From assembly GCA_944470555.2 (NCBI GenBank), contig OX104131.1:14190515-14254514 (forward strand): a stretch of 64,000 nucleotides of DNA, written 5' to 3'. The notes beneath the pieces were generated by a model. It was not told the DNA's origin, did no database searches, and saw nothing but the letters and a program-made list of their open reading frames with translations. The stretch comes from Heterobilharzia americana. Its lineage: Eukaryota; Platyhelminthes; Trematoda; Strigeidida; Schistosomatidae. Shown in pieces: positions 1-12,189 of the stretch (the first letter of the stretch is position 1; every line of letters starts with the position of its first letter). The translations under genes were made by a program, and so were the position numbers.

Positions 1-395
1 GGAGAGACCACTTCCATTCCCATTTAGTCTGCAGATTCCTCGCAAATTCCCGGCCTAGCACTTCTATGCTATACCTCCTCATCTCTTTGCCAATCTGGGC
101 AGCCTTGCCAGCCAGCTTCAAACATTGTGCGGACATTACATGTCCCCATTCTTACTTTTGCTTTCATTGAGAGAAGACACGTCGGCCAATTGGCTTCCCG
201 AAAGCCGGCTTTCACCAACTGGCGTCATTTCGTCTCTCCGATTCCAGCGAGGAATAAGTTTGTTTTTATTTTATGTACTTTTTTGTGCTTTTAGGTTTCA
301 TTAACGATTGGATTTGTTTTTCAGGGTAGGGTTGCTAACGTTATGCCCAACCTTCCCTCTTTATCCGGGTTTAGGACCGACTGGTAAACTAGGCT
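1..395 (-). mobile_element. RTE-clade LINE, 5' end fragment cut by window edge
   Basis: Read on the minus strand this matches the first few hundred bases of the RTE copies at 3474-6756 and 8049-11215. It has the 5' untranslated stretch with the 'ggttgggca' segment, the conserved join before 'aacttattcctcgctgg', and the start of the endonuclease domain. It is clearly more diverged than the pair downstream. The element runs out of the window at base 1, so its 3' part is not visible. The 5' boundary near 395 is estimated from where similarity to the other copies stops. Family assignment rests on similarity to the better copies here. Confidence 0.75.
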
Positions 396-3300
396 AATTT
401 GAAGAATACCATTTTTAAAATTCCATGGATGTAGAATTGTGATTTTCTCACATTTTGAGACCAGTTGAAAGGCACTTCTTCAGAGTATAATAACCTATGC
501 AACTTATTGTATGTTGAAGGATTAAATGGAAACAAATCACATCATACATACAAGATAACAGGGCGGGATTAATTGCCCTTCTTATCAGTTATTAGTTGAT
601 ATGTTCAGGGCGAAATTGCGAATAAGTGTGAGAAAATGAAGCTCAGTTTGTTAATGTGATTATATCCTATAAGTATGGCCAGTATGTACAAAATATTGTT
701 TTGGACATACTGTTCAAGACGGTTGGATAGTTAAACTTCAAGTATCTCATTTATTCTCCAAAGAATTTGTATTCATGGCGTCGAACATTGTCAGAAATTC
801 AGTTTCCAAATTCACTGGAATGTTACAAATATATCTCCCTTCCGAACCATTTATTCAATATTCAACTGATTCATTTCTTTCAGGTCTTATTGGGTCTGTG
901 TTATATCTCTGCATCGACAGCTTGGTTGATTGTTCTGGTGTTAACTCCGGTTCGGGTTTCCTATTAGGTCATGTGATCAATGGACTGAGGAAGTGTCCAA
1001 TGCCGGTCCCAGTTATCATTATTGCCGGAGTTACTACGTAAGAACTGATTCTACAACCCCTAACGTCATAGGTGACTCAGATGGAGTTAGACCAACCAAC
1101 ACAATGCAAAATTATGGGTGATTTTAAAGGCCACCGTAACAACTGCTGAAATGACCAATAAGGCTTTGGTATTTCGCCTGGAAAAGTACTTTTCCGTCAA
1201 TGGTGATTGGCTGTCTCACCAGTTGTTAGGATGGCCTTTAAAGTCAGCCGAAAAATATGTTAAATACGACAAGATATGTAGAAAATATACAAGGCCATGA
1301 GAACATAGGCGACCTAGTGAGAATGTCAATGAATAGGAATAAAGACAGACACGTGAACAACATTCGTAATTGACTGATCGTTACTCTTCTTCCTTCTGGT
1401 AACGAGTACAACAAATTCTGATGTCCACAAAATAATCAAGAGGCTTTCACTTTTATTCTAGACACTACTGAATTCAGCGCAGACTATGGAAAGAAGTGAA
1501 CTATCTACTTATACCTCTTTACATCCTCCTTGTCATCAGTATAAACTGGACAGTCTTCAAAGATCCAAAACTGATTTAATATCAGTATGGGACTTCATTT
1601 TACTGCGTTACGGTTCAAGTTGTTATGTGTCAAACCAGCATATCAAAGTAGAACGCAGCAAGCTGACTGATAAAGAAATAAGAAGAGAAAATGTAATCAA
1701 AAGTTGTAGAAAGTCGTTAGAAGTGAAGTAGAGGTGGGTAAAGCAATGACGAGCGGTATGAAAGAGAATTCAACTATGATCATCTTTAATACGTGAAACA
1801 AAAGTGCCAAGTTATTCTCAAAAGTATGACAATAAGCATATTGACAAGAATCAGTGACACCAGTCATCCACAGTAGCAGATTAGGTGAGTAAGATTACTG
1901 AGTGAGATAGATGTGTAGTTTTGGTGTTTAATTTTCTAGGTTAAGAGCCACTTTCAAGCTTCAAGTTTCAATGTAAGTACGTCCTGATGTACATACAGGT
2001 GAGGTCTATGTTTCCTAGTTTGCAGAGTACGGTTAGTTATTTTGTAGCGAAGTAAGCATGTTCATTTGTTGCTGGTCAAATACCAATAACGACACTTCGC
2101 TGAGCCCCACACCAGTAGTGACGCGACAGTTGCACTTACAAACAACCATATTCTTAGCTGTAGTGAGAAATTTAAGGCTCAATTGTGAATCAGTTCGAAC
2201 AGCTAACTTCCTACTTAATTGGAAGTTTACACTTTATTAAATTACTTCGTGAAACACGCAAACGAGTGTAGTTTATGAATAGCAACTCACGTTGTTCAGT
2301 TCTACAGTTTTATCGATTCATAAACTGAATGACTTTAGCAGAATCCTGCATTGTGATGCAATATTTGGGTGGTTCGATGTTTACTCAACTAGAAGAAACG
2401 ACAATGTGGACCTCGTACACGGAAAAACAACAGGCAAACTGTTCGTCCGTTCGAAGGAAAAATAATCCATGAGAATATTATTATTGGAGGAGGATACGTG
2501 TGTTTACAGAACATAGACCCCAATCTTCAGGTGTCTTCAGAAAGACTGAGAGTAATTCAACATTGAGAACAAAAGTGTACCCCATTATCTGGCAAAATGG
2601 CTTTGTTGACTCATCACAAATATTAACTGGCTTGAAGCTGAGTTAGCTGTTAAGAGTGTACACAAAAGGATAACCTTCAAGGTGAATAAAACACCATATT
2701 GAGTGTATACGTGAAATGTGGAGATAGGGACAGTTTTGCAACTCCTTTTACAAACTTGTCATCATTATCCACTATCAGCCTTCTCTATAATGATTCAAAC
2801 GCTATTCCGTTCTAATAGTAAATGTGCTGCTGTTTAATCACTAAAGGAATAATGAATGTCCAGTTATTTTCACCCGTCATCTTGTTGTCGTTTTCACATC
2901 TATGTGTATGTGCGTGTGTGTATCATGTGATGGTATTCAGCTTCGGTCGAAAGTAGAGTTGCATGAGATGAGGATACGATTAGAGTGCAATATGTAAGCG
3001 AAAAATAACTTTCTTTTCAATTAGATCATTCATACTATGTACAAATATAAAATATCAGTCTACCGTTTAGGTCTATCAGTTAACGATAACAAGGATGAGA
3101 CTTATGTGACTGAGTTTAGCTGGAATAGTATCCATTTGAATGTGATGGTAACAAATTGGAGAACGGGATCTTTAGGTAAAGAAAATTTAATAGAAAACAT
3201 TTGATGACTAAAACTTCAAAATGACGTTAAAACTAAAGAATAATAAACCACTGAGTTCACTGAAAGTAAAAATAAGCCACTGTAATGAATTCAGTACTAA

Positions 3301-3457
3301 GAATATTCATTAGTATCTTTTGCTTTAATGATTAAAGTAATTTATTTGATAGCATTTAAGGTCATCTGAAGAAAATTCGCCTTTTTGCTATAAATTATCA
3401 TGGAAAAGTCGGACGTGTTATTTATATGAAGAGCCAGAGATTTTGATCCTCCACAGA
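396..3457. other. No gene recognised; one small palindrome
   Basis: Apart from the inverted repeat at 1119-1248, I see only AT-rich sequence. Open frames of 60-90 codons (for example 775-1041 and 1486-1731, plus strand) show no recognisable domain and no convincing splice context. They are best treated as chance frames. Confidence 0.5.
1119..1248. repeat. Short palindromic repeat, about 40-bp arms
   Basis: The segment beginning 'ttttaaaggccacc' near 1121 is the imperfect reverse complement of the segment ending 'ggcctttaaag' near 1243. The arms are about 40 bases each and their distal part reads TTTAAAGGCC on both sides. The middle holds a second small palindrome around 'aaaagtactttt'. The shape resembles a small non-autonomous foldback or MITE-like element. 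No coding sequence is involved and I did not find a second copy. Confidence 0.55.
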
Positions 3458-3473
3458 TTTATTAATATAATAT
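3458..3473. repeat. Target-site duplication, left copy (RTE minus)
   Basis: The 16-base word TTTATTAATATAATAT directly precedes the (TTA)-rich 3' tail of the minus-strand RTE. It recurs exactly at 6757-6772, just outside the element's 5' end. The AT-rich tail makes the inner edge uncertain by a few bases. Confidence 0.7.
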
Positions 3474-6400
3474 TATTATTATTAATATTAGTCCCTTGGG
3501 TTCCTAGTGGAACATAGGGCTTCAGTAGCACGTCTCCAGTGACCTCTGTTCTCTGAGATCTTTTCAACCTGGTCCCACGACAGCCCAGAAGCTCTCATTT
3601 CCTCCTCGCATGACCTCCTCCATGTCACCCTCACCCCAGACGTCCAACTTGTCGCTTCCCATGGGGATTCCACTCGAGCAACTGGCCTGACGCGTGATGT
3701 CCTCAGTCGGCCTTCTCAGTGCATGGCCAATCCATCTCCACTTCTTCCTGTATATTTGTTGCGTGATAGGTTCTTGGTTGGTTCGTTCCCAGAGTTCCTT
3801 GTTGCTTATTCTTTCTGGCCATCTGATCTTCAGCAGCGAGCGTAGGCAGTTGTTGATGAATGTCTGTAGTTTATTGGAAATGCCTTTCGTGACGCGCCAA
3901 GTCTCTGAACCATACAGAAGCACTGACTTGACTGATGTTGGTGTTGAAAATCCGTATCTTGTTCTGCATGCTGAGTGCAGAAGATCTCCACACTGGTTTC
4001 AGGCTAATGAACGCCTGTCTTGCTTTTCCGATTCTGACTTTGACGTCCTCGTCCGTCCCGCCTGTAGTTGAAACAGTGCTTCTCAGATAAGTGAAGGAGG
4101 TTACTTCCTTCAAGTTTCTCCCGTTGACGGTGATTGGAGTTTGTTGTTGTTGTTGATGGTGGTGGTGCGGTATCTTCATCACTTCTGTCTTCTCTATATT
4201 CACCTGAAGGAAGTCCCGTCTTAGCTGCCTCTTCTATCAACTTGTTAGTTTTTGCCTGCAGATCTTCAAGTTTGTGTGACATTAGGCACAAGTCATCGGC
4301 GAAATCCAAGCCTTCTAGGTTCTTTTCCGCAATCCAGCTAGCGAATCACCCTCTTCTCGCTCCCCACTGTTTGCTGCATGATCCAGTGCAGTCGACCACA
4401 ATCAGGAATATCATAGGGGATAGTAGGCAACCTTGTTTCACTCCTGTCTTCACTTCAAAGGCATCACTGAGCTTCCCATTGTGAATTACTTGGCTGGCAT
4501 GTGGCGTCTTCATATAGTTGTTGAATGAGGCGGATAAAGGTTTGCGGTACTCCGTAGTAATGAAGCATTTTCCGAATTACTTCTCGGTCGACGCTGTCAA
4601 AGGCCTTCTCAAAGTCGATGAAGTTGAGGTAGAGAGCTGATTGCCATTCTATGCTCTGTTCTATGATGATGCGAAGCGTTGCAATTTTGTCTGCACATGA
4701 TTTGTACTTCCTGAATCCAGCCAGCCAGCCTGTTCCGGTCGTAGTTTTGAATCCAGTACATCTTTAAGCCTCTCCAGGATGATGCGGCTTAATATTTTAC
4801 TTGGGATGGACAGGAGAGTGATTCGGCGCCAGTTCTTGCAAACACTGAGGTCTCCTTTCTTTGGCAGTTTGACAAGGTAACCCTTCTTCCAATCGTCAGG
4901 TACCTTCTCTTCCTTCCACACCTTCTGCAATAGTGGTGTGAGCATGTCCGCTGTTGTCTCTGCGTCTGTTCTCAGTGCTTCTGGCGGGATCCCATCTGGT
5001 CCTGCTGCTTTCCCGCATTTCAGTAGCTTTATGGCGTTCAGGACTTCCATTTTCGTTGGGGGATTAATGTTCACTTGTAATTCAGCGGCTGCAGGTGGTA
5101 TTTCTGGACGAAGTGTAGGTGGTGGTCGATTCAAGAGCTTCCTGAAGTGGTCGGCCCATCGTTTCCTCTGTTTCTCTTCTTTTGTAATTAAATTTCCTTT
5201 CTCATCTTTTATTGGTTTCATCTGTGTTGGTCTCTTCCCTGTTAGCAACCTGGTTATTTGATACAATGTCGTCAGGTCTCTCTCTCCTACCTGCAGCCTG
5301 TTCTGCTTCACTTGCCAGTGTTTCGTAGAAGTGTCTTTTGTCTTTGCGTGCACTCTTCTTCACTTCTTTGTCCAGTGTTTTATACATTGTGCTCAGTTCC
5401 TCTTGTCGTTGAGCATCCTTGCACTGGTTCATCTTCTGCTTCACCATCCTCCTCTCCTCTATCAGCTTCCAGGTATCCGTCGAGATCCATTCCTTGTCTT
5501 CCAACTTCTTCCTTCCTAATACTGTTGTGCAGGTTTCTTTCCACATAGCTTTCAAAGACTTCCATTGTTCTTCCAAACAGGTTTCTTCAGGGATGTTGCT
5601 CGATGTCTCCCATTTTGTCTTGATGGCTGCCATGAAGATCTCCTTTGTAGTTTCATCCTTCAGTTTCCGAGTGTTGTACTTGGGTTGAGGTCTATCACCA
5701 GCTTCCTTGAAGGCTTTTAACTTGATTTGGAAGGTTCCTTGCACTAGACAGTGAGTGGTGTGAACCTACATCTGCTCCTCTTCTTGACCTTGTGTTAAGT
5801 AGACTGCGTCTCCATTTTCTTGAGATTGAGATAAAGTCGATTTGATTTTTAGTGTGTCCTGGTGTCTGGTGAAGTCCATGTCGCTTTGTGGATATCTTTG
5901 TGCCTGAACACACTGCCTCCAATCACCAAATCGTTGAATGCACAGAATTCTGCAAACAATTCTCCATTCTCATTCATCACCTCACCTAGCGCCTCTCGAC
6001 CCATGGTTAGTTCTCTTCCCGTGTTGTCCCCTCCCAGTTTGGCATTCATGTCGCCCATTAGAATTTTGATATCGCCAACTGGCGTCTTGTCCAGTGTTGA
6101 TTGAAGTTGTCTGTAGAATTCCTTATTTTTCTCTTGCTCTGCATTATTTGTAGGTGCATAACATTGTATGATTGTGAGCTTCCTTCCTTCCTTTTGAGTT
6201 GAATCTTGCTGTCATGATCCTGGAGGAGATTGGTTCCCACTGCATGAGAGCCTTCGATGCTGTTGAGGACATCATGATAGCCACTCCCTCAGTGTGCTCG
6301 TGGTTGGCGTCTGGGTGACAGTAACGGAGTAGATTATCGACTCCTCTCCAGTTGACAGTTTGGAGAGTCCACTCCCATTCCATCTGCTTTCGCAAATCCC

Positions 6401-6756
6401 AAGCACTTCGATGTGATACCTTCTCATCTCGTTTGCAATCTGGGCTGCCTTACTGGGTTCAAACATCGTACGGACATTCCATGTCCCCAAGTTTACTTTC
6501 GCTTTCATCGAGAGAGGCGAAGACACATCGGCCAATCGGCTTGTTGAAGGCTTTCACCAACTGGCGTCATTTTGCCTCTCCGATTCCAGCGAGGAATAAG
6601 TTTGTTTTCATTTTTTATACTTTGTTTGTGGTTTGAAGTTTGTTTAGCGGTTAGATTTGTTTTACGGGGTAGGGTTGTTAGCCCTATGCCCAACCTTCCC
6701 TCTTTACCCGGGCTTAGGACCGGCTAGTAACTAGTAAACTAGTTAACGAGGCGAGG
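3474..6756 (-). mobile_element. RTE-clade non-LTR retrotransposon, full length but frame-broken
   Basis: A complete RTE-type LINE on the minus strand: an AP-endonuclease (LGTWNVRTMFE near 6490; MGDMNAKLGG near 6040) followed by a reverse transcriptase (GKAAGPDGIPPEAL near 5000; FEKAFDSVDRE near 4600; FADDLCLMSH near 4300). The C-terminus ends CSTRNPRD at about 3491 and is followed by a short TAA-type tail, as is usual for the clade. At least six frameshifts or stops break what should be one frame of roughly 1000 codons, so it cannot encode a working protein. The 5' end carries an untranslated leader, and the insertion is bounded by a 16-bp duplication. It is almost identical to the inverted copy at 8049-11215. 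SR2 of S. mansoni is a known RTE-clade element of this genus; I cannot say whether this is SR2. Confidence 0.93.
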
Positions 6757-6772
6757 TTTATTAATATAATAT
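6757..6772. repeat. Target-site duplication, right copy (RTE minus)
   Basis: This is an exact repeat of the 16 bases at 3458-3473. It marks the 5' boundary of the minus-strand RTE and shows that this copy arrived by its own target-primed insertion. Confidence 0.7.
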
Positions 6773-6784
6773 AGGAGTAAAAAT

Positions 6785-8035
6785 TGTGTACCGTGGTAGA
6801 ATAAAATTCCATTTTAGTCTGTTTATTAGAAATGTCTTACAGTGAAACAGTATCATTTACTGGATAACGACGTTGCAGACACAATTTAATGTCCATATTC
6901 ATATCACATCAGGTAACTCCATAACTAAGACAGAGTTTATATATTCCTAATTCTCTCTCCTTCTCTGTGATCACAAGGGTAGTAGAATTATCCGTGTATC
7001 TAGAATAGGTGCAGAATCATTTCCATTCCATGCATTTGGTGTGGATTCGATAAACAAAGATTCACTTATCGGTCTCTCCCTCTACCCAACTAAGTCAGTT
7101 TTTAACACTGTCACTCCATCCCATCCTACTGTGTGATCGTGTGTAATTGGGTGCAGAGCTGTAGTCAAACTTTTCTCTAAATTTCTTATTACCATCTACT
7201 AATCTTGATCCGACTAAGTTATTGCGTTGTGTTATTCTAATCGACCCTGATCGATTACTTTCACCTATGTATTTGACACCGCAATCATTGCAAGGGATTA
7301 GGTAAATCAAATTATTTCGCTTAATCTCATCAATAGGATCTCTTAACCTACAAAGCTTGTTTCTGAGCAAGTTTGTTGGTTTAAATGCCACTTTATTCCT
7401 AGCCTTATTGAGAATTCTTCATAATGCTTCTGTGATGCATTCCTCCTATGACTCTGAATACTCTCCCAACTCTGTCATCATTATTACCATTAGTATTATT
7501 ATTAATAACAGCCGTACTACTACTACTACTACTACTACTTTTTCTTTCGATTTCTTATGTATTTATTGATAAATTTAGGTGGGTAATTATTGAGACACAA
7601 GGTATTCTTGATGTGTCCAATTTCTTGTCGTAGATTTTCTGACCTACTAGTTAGCTTTATCGCCTCTATCACTTAAGCATTTAACTAAGCCTACTTGAAT
7701 TGAGATGGGGTGGAATGATATGAATTCATAGATGTATATTTTTCCAATTTTGATTGGACAAAACAAATTTTAACAAATAGAAAGACAGCGAATGAATCTT
7801 TTGTAATTGTGTCTACTAATCGTTCTAATATCGAATTTTTGGTTGGTTTGCATTGACATACACCTACCCATGCTGGAAGGTGTTGGCATGGATATCGGAA
7901 AATCTGTTTCTGCACATGGTCCATGTACTTAGCTACACAGGAGCAGGCGAATCGCTAAATGAATGCATGTTCATCATTGAGCGTCTACAATGACTGTGTA
8001 GAATTTTCTATCGAAAATCCTTATTAATCTTCAGT
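6785..8035 (-). mobile_element. Penelope-like element, 3' half with GIY-YIG endonuclease
   Basis: On the minus strand, in order: RT/connector remnants near 7700-7565 (NNYPPKFINKY, the PLE connector region), a (TAG)8 microsatellite, then an open frame at 7391-7095 with the GIY-YIG-type signature LIYLIPCNDCGVKYIGES typical of PLEs. A 3' untranslated stretch runs to about 6785. The same 3' end recurs at 43.3-44.3 kb and as a short remnant near 40.6 kb. A shared in-frame TGA lies just before the conserved VAFKPTNLLRNKL stretch in both long copies. The segment from 7740 to 8035 is only weakly PLE-like. The element probably continues beyond the RTE inserted at 8049, since PLE RT sequence resumes at 11.5-12.0 kb. 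Cercyon is a known PLE of S. mansoni; identity with it is not shown here. Confidence 0.85.
7515..7538. repeat. (TAC)8 microsatellite inside PLE
   Basis: Eight TAC units on the plus strand, read as TAG/AGT on the PLE coding strand. It would encode a short serine run in one frame. It sits at the same relative place as the longer (TAG)19 in the PLE copy at 43525-43581. Confidence 0.9.
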
Positions 8036-8048
8036 TTAGTACCTCATC
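8036..8048. repeat. Target-site duplication, left copy (RTE plus)
   Basis: TTAGTACCTCATC, repeated exactly at 11216-11228 immediately after the element's 3' tail. Confidence 0.85.
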
Positions 8049-11000
8049 ACACAAGCACAAACAAAATATAAAAAATAATAACAAACTTATTCCTCGCTGG
8101 AATCGGAGAGGCAAAATGACGCCAGTTGGTGAAAGCCTTCAACAAGCCGATTGGCCGATGTGTCTTCGCCTCTCTCGATGAAAGCGAAAGTAAACTTGGG
8201 GACATGGAATGTCCGTACGATGTTTGAACCCAGTAAGGCAGCCCAGATTGCAAACGAGATGAGAAGGTATCACATCGAAGTGCTTGGGATTTGCGAAAGC
8301 AGATGGAATGGGAGTGGACTCTCCAAACTGTCAACTGGAGAGGAGTCGATAATCTACTCCGTTACTGTCACCCAGACGCCAACCACGAGCACACTGAGGG
8401 AGTGGCTATCATGATGTCCTCAACAGCATCGAAGGCTCTCATGCAGTGGGAACCAATCTCCTCCAGGATCATGACAGCAAGATTCAACTCAAAAGGAAGG
8501 AAGGAAGCTCACAATCATACAATGTTATGCACCTACAAATAATGCAGAGCAAGAGAAAAATAAGGAATTCTACAGACAACTTCAATCAACACTGGACAAG
8601 ACGCCAGTTGGCGATATCAAAATTCTAATGGGCGACATGAATGCCAAACTGGGAGGGGACAACACGGGAAGAGAACTAACCATGGGTCGAGAGGCGCTAG
8701 GTGAGGTGATGAATGAGAATGGAGAATTGTTTGCAGAATTCTGTGCATTCAACGATTTGGTGATTGGAGGCAGTGTGTTCAGGCACAAAGATATCCACAA
8801 AGCGACATGGACTTCACCAGACACCAGGACACACTAAAAATCAAATCGACTTTATCTCAATCTCAAGAAAATGGAGACGCAGTCTACTTAACACAAGGTC
8901 AAGAAGAGGAGCAGATGTAGGTTCACACCACTCACTGTCTAGTGCAAGGAACCTTCCAAATCAAGTTAAAAGCCTTCAAGGAAGCTGGTGATAGACCTCA
9001 ACCCAAGTACAACACTCGGAAACTGAAGGATGAAACTACAAAGGAGATCTTCATGGCAGCCATCAAGACAAAATGGGAGACATCGAGCAACATCCCTGAA
9101 GAAACCTGTTTGGAAGAACAATGGAAGTCTTTGAAAGCTATGTGGAAAGAAACCTGCACAACAGTATTAGGAAGGAAGAAGTTGGAAGACAAGGAATGGA
9201 TCTCGACGGATACCTGGAAGCTGATAGAGGAGAGGAGGATGGTGAAGCAGAAGATGAACCAGTGCAAGGATGCTCAACGACAAGAGGAACTGAGCACAAT
9301 GTATAAAACACTGGACAAAGAAGTGAAGAAGAGTGCACGCAAAGACAAAAGACACTTCTACGAAACAGTGGCAAGTGAAGCAGAACAGGCTGCAGGTAGG
9401 AGAGAGAGACCTGACGACATTGTATCAAATAACCAGGTTGCTAACAGGGAAGAGACCAACACAGATGAAACCAATAAAAGATGAGAAAGGAAATTTAATT
9501 ACAAAAGAAGAGAAACAGAGGAAACGATGGGCCGACCACTTCAGGAAGCTCTTGAATCGACCACCACCTACACTTCGTCCAGAAATACCACCTGCAGCCG
9601 CTGAATTACAAGTGAACATTAATCCCCCAACGAAAATGGAAGTCCTGAACGCCATAAAGCTACTGAAATGCGGGAAAGCAGCAGGACCAGATGGGATCCC
9701 GCCAGAAGCACTGAGAACAGACGCAGAGACAACAGCGGACATGCTCACACCACTATTGCAGAAGGTGTGGAAGGAAGAGAAGGTACCTGACGATTGGAAG
9801 AAGGGTTACCTTGTCAAACTGCCAAAGAAAGGAGACCTCAGTGTTTGCAAGAACTGGCGCCGAATCACTCTCCTGTCCATCCCAAGTAAAATATTAAGCC
9901 GCATCATCCTGGAGAGGCTTAAAGATGTACTGGATTCAAAACTACGACCGGAACAGGCTGGCTGGCTGGATTCAGGAAGTACAAATCATGTGCAGACAAA
10001 TTGCAACGCTTCGCATCATCATAGAACAGAGCATAGAATGGCAATCAGCTCTCTACCTCAACTTCATCGACTTTGAGAAGGCCTTTGACAGCGTCGACCG
10101 AGAAGTAATTCGGAAAATGCTTCATTACTACGGAGTACCGCAAACCTTTATCCGCCTCATTCAACAACTATATGAAGACGCCACATGCCAGCCAAGTAAT
10201 TCACAATGGGAAGCTCAGTGATGCCTTTGAAGTGAAGACAGGAGTGAAACAAGGTTGCCTACTATCCCCTATGATATTCCTGATTGTGGTCGACTGCACT
10301 GGATCATGCAGCAAACAGTGGGGAGCGAGAAGAGGGTGATTCGCTAGCTGGATTGCGGAAAAGAACCTAGAAGGCTTGGATTTCGCCGATGACTTGTGCC
10401 TAATGTCACACAAACTTGAAGATCTGCAGGCAAAAACTAACAAGTTGATAGAAGAGGCAGCTAAGACGGGACTTCCTTCAGGTGAATATAGAGAAGACAG
10501 AAGTGATGAAGATACCGCACCACCACCATCAACAACAACAACAAACTCCAATCACCGTCAACGGGAGAAACTTGAAGGAAGTAACCTCCTTCACTTATCT
10601 GAGAAGCACTGTTTCAACTACAGGCGGGACGGACGAGGACGTCAAAGTCAGAATCGGAAAAGCAAGACAGGCGTTCATTAGCCTGAAACCAGTGTGGAGA
10701 TCTTCTGCACTCAGCATGCAGAACAAGATACGGATTTTCAACACCAACATCAGTCAAGTCAGTGCTTCTGTATGGTTCAGAGACTTGGCGCGTCACGAAA
10801 GGCATTTCCAATAAACTACAGACATTCATCAACAACTGCCTACGCTCGCTGCTGAAGATCAGATGGCCAGAAAGAATAAGCAACAAGGAACTCTGGGAAC
10901 GAACCAACCAAGAACCTATCACGCAACAAATATACAGGAAGAAGTGGAGATGGATTGGCCATGCACTGAGAAGGCCGACTGAGGACATCACGCGTCAGGC

Positions 11001-11215
11001 CAGTTGCTCGAGTGGAATCCCCATGGGAAGCGACAAGTTGGACGTCTGGGGTGAGGGTGACATGGAGGAGGTCATGCGAGGAGGAAATGAGAGCTTCTGG
11101 GCTGTCGTGGGACCAGGTTGAAAAGATCTCAGAGAACAGAGGTCACTGGAGACGTGCTACTGAAGCCCTATGTTCCACTAGGAACCCAAGGGACTAATAA
11201 TTATAATAAGAATAA
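8049..11215 (+). mobile_element. RTE-clade LINE, inverted near-twin of the 3474-6756 copy
   Basis: Same endonuclease-RT layout as its minus-strand twin: APE start near 8190, MGDMNAKLGG near 8630, GKAAGPDG near 9675, FEKAFDSVDRE near 10075, FADDLCLMSH near 10380, and C-terminal CSTRNPRD ending near 11194, then a TAA-type tail. It carries the same frameshifts and stops as the twin. Inside the body I found only one substitution (near 9367) and one 1-base indel in an A run (near 9997). The outermost 5' 35 bases and the 3' tail differ clearly. It lacks roughly the first 120 bases of the leader seen in the minus copy. An exact 13-bp duplication flanks it, so this is a genuine insertion, apparently into the minus-strand PLE. 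Confidence 0.93.
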
Positions 11216-11228
11216 TTAGTACCTCATC
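11216..11228. repeat. Target-site duplication, right copy (RTE plus)
   Basis: Exact second copy of TTAGTACCTCATC (8036-8048). Removing 8049-11228 restores a single continuous pre-insertion sequence. Confidence 0.85.
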
Positions 11229-12020
11229 TATCGCATCTCGACTGAATTGCAAATTCCAAAGTAGCTTATTCTTATTCTCCTATTCTACATTGAGAGGAGG
11301 CTGAATGAAGAAATTCCGATGCAGATTTTTAATCTATGAAACTCTCTGGTCTTCCATATCTGATGAAAGTCGATTTGTAAAATGAAATTTCGCCTTCTTT
11401 TGTTTCTGAAATGCAAATTCTGCGGATTCGAGAGGAAAGGGAGTGAATAAGATTTCTTTGTCGACTGTTTGGAACCCAGTTGTAAGAGTCTGTCATTTAC
11501 ACTTTCCTAGAAGATTTTTGATAGATGGATCTTGTTAACAATATGTCGAGGAATAGTATCTATGGTTTCCTTTCTGTCTGCATTGAATAACCAATGGAAG
11601 AGTGAGATTCATTGAAAAATTGTAGTACTTTCTGCAAGTCACAATTCTTATCACAAACGGTGAATACATCATTAGTACATCTGTAAAATTTAAAATGTTT
11701 GATATCTGGGTTGAGTATGGTTGTCTGCAGTTTGGTAGAAAATTTATCTGTTAGGAATGAACCCTAATGGTGATCCCGTTACTACGCTGTTTCTCCGATG
11801 GAAGGTATTACTGAAGCTGAAGTCCACGGCAAACGCGCATTTGAAGAGTAGTTATTTCAGGTATAAATCCGGGTATACTAACGTTAACCGCATTTGAGTC
11901 AATCCACTTATATGTGAAGCAAATAGTTTTAATCAGTAGAATATTTATAAACAGTATAGTAACGTCAAATGATGACATTGTGTTATCTAACACACCTACA
12001 TTACACATGGAATTGACAAA
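11229..12020 (-). mobile_element. Penelope-like element, RT remnant
   Basis: Minus-strand translation gives PLE reverse-transcriptase blocks in the right order: SSFDVTILFINI near 11960, PGFIPEITTLQ near 11850, NSVVTGSPLG near 11775 in a shifted frame (the GSPLG motif), and then a YVDD-region derivative, FTVCDKNCDLQ near 11660. Several stops and frameshifts break it. After about 11480 PLE similarity fades. It is probably the 5' part of the PLE whose 3' part lies at 6785-8035, separated by the RTE insertion; alternatively it is a separate copy. Confidence 0.75.
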
Positions 12021-12189
12021 CTTGAATGCACATCATAGCGAATAGTTCAAAAGTAGCTTTCTGATGGGTTGTAGAAGTGTAGATAAACATTTGCCAACTG
12101 AATGATAAGGTGATCCAGATAGAACCACGATAATAAACAGTTAGTCTCTTTTATGAATTAAGTACCAAACCAGGAAAGCTTGTCAAGTG

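Noticed and set aside
3694..5688. Long plus-strand frames opposite the minus-strand RTE (and mirror frames at 9.0-11.0 kb)
   Set aside because: They are antisense shadows: they overlap RT and endonuclease coding sequence and repeat identically in the inverted copy.
3474..11215. Inverted segmental duplication as the origin of the RTE pair
   Set aside because: Each copy has its own exact target-site duplication and different flanks, so two insertions are required.
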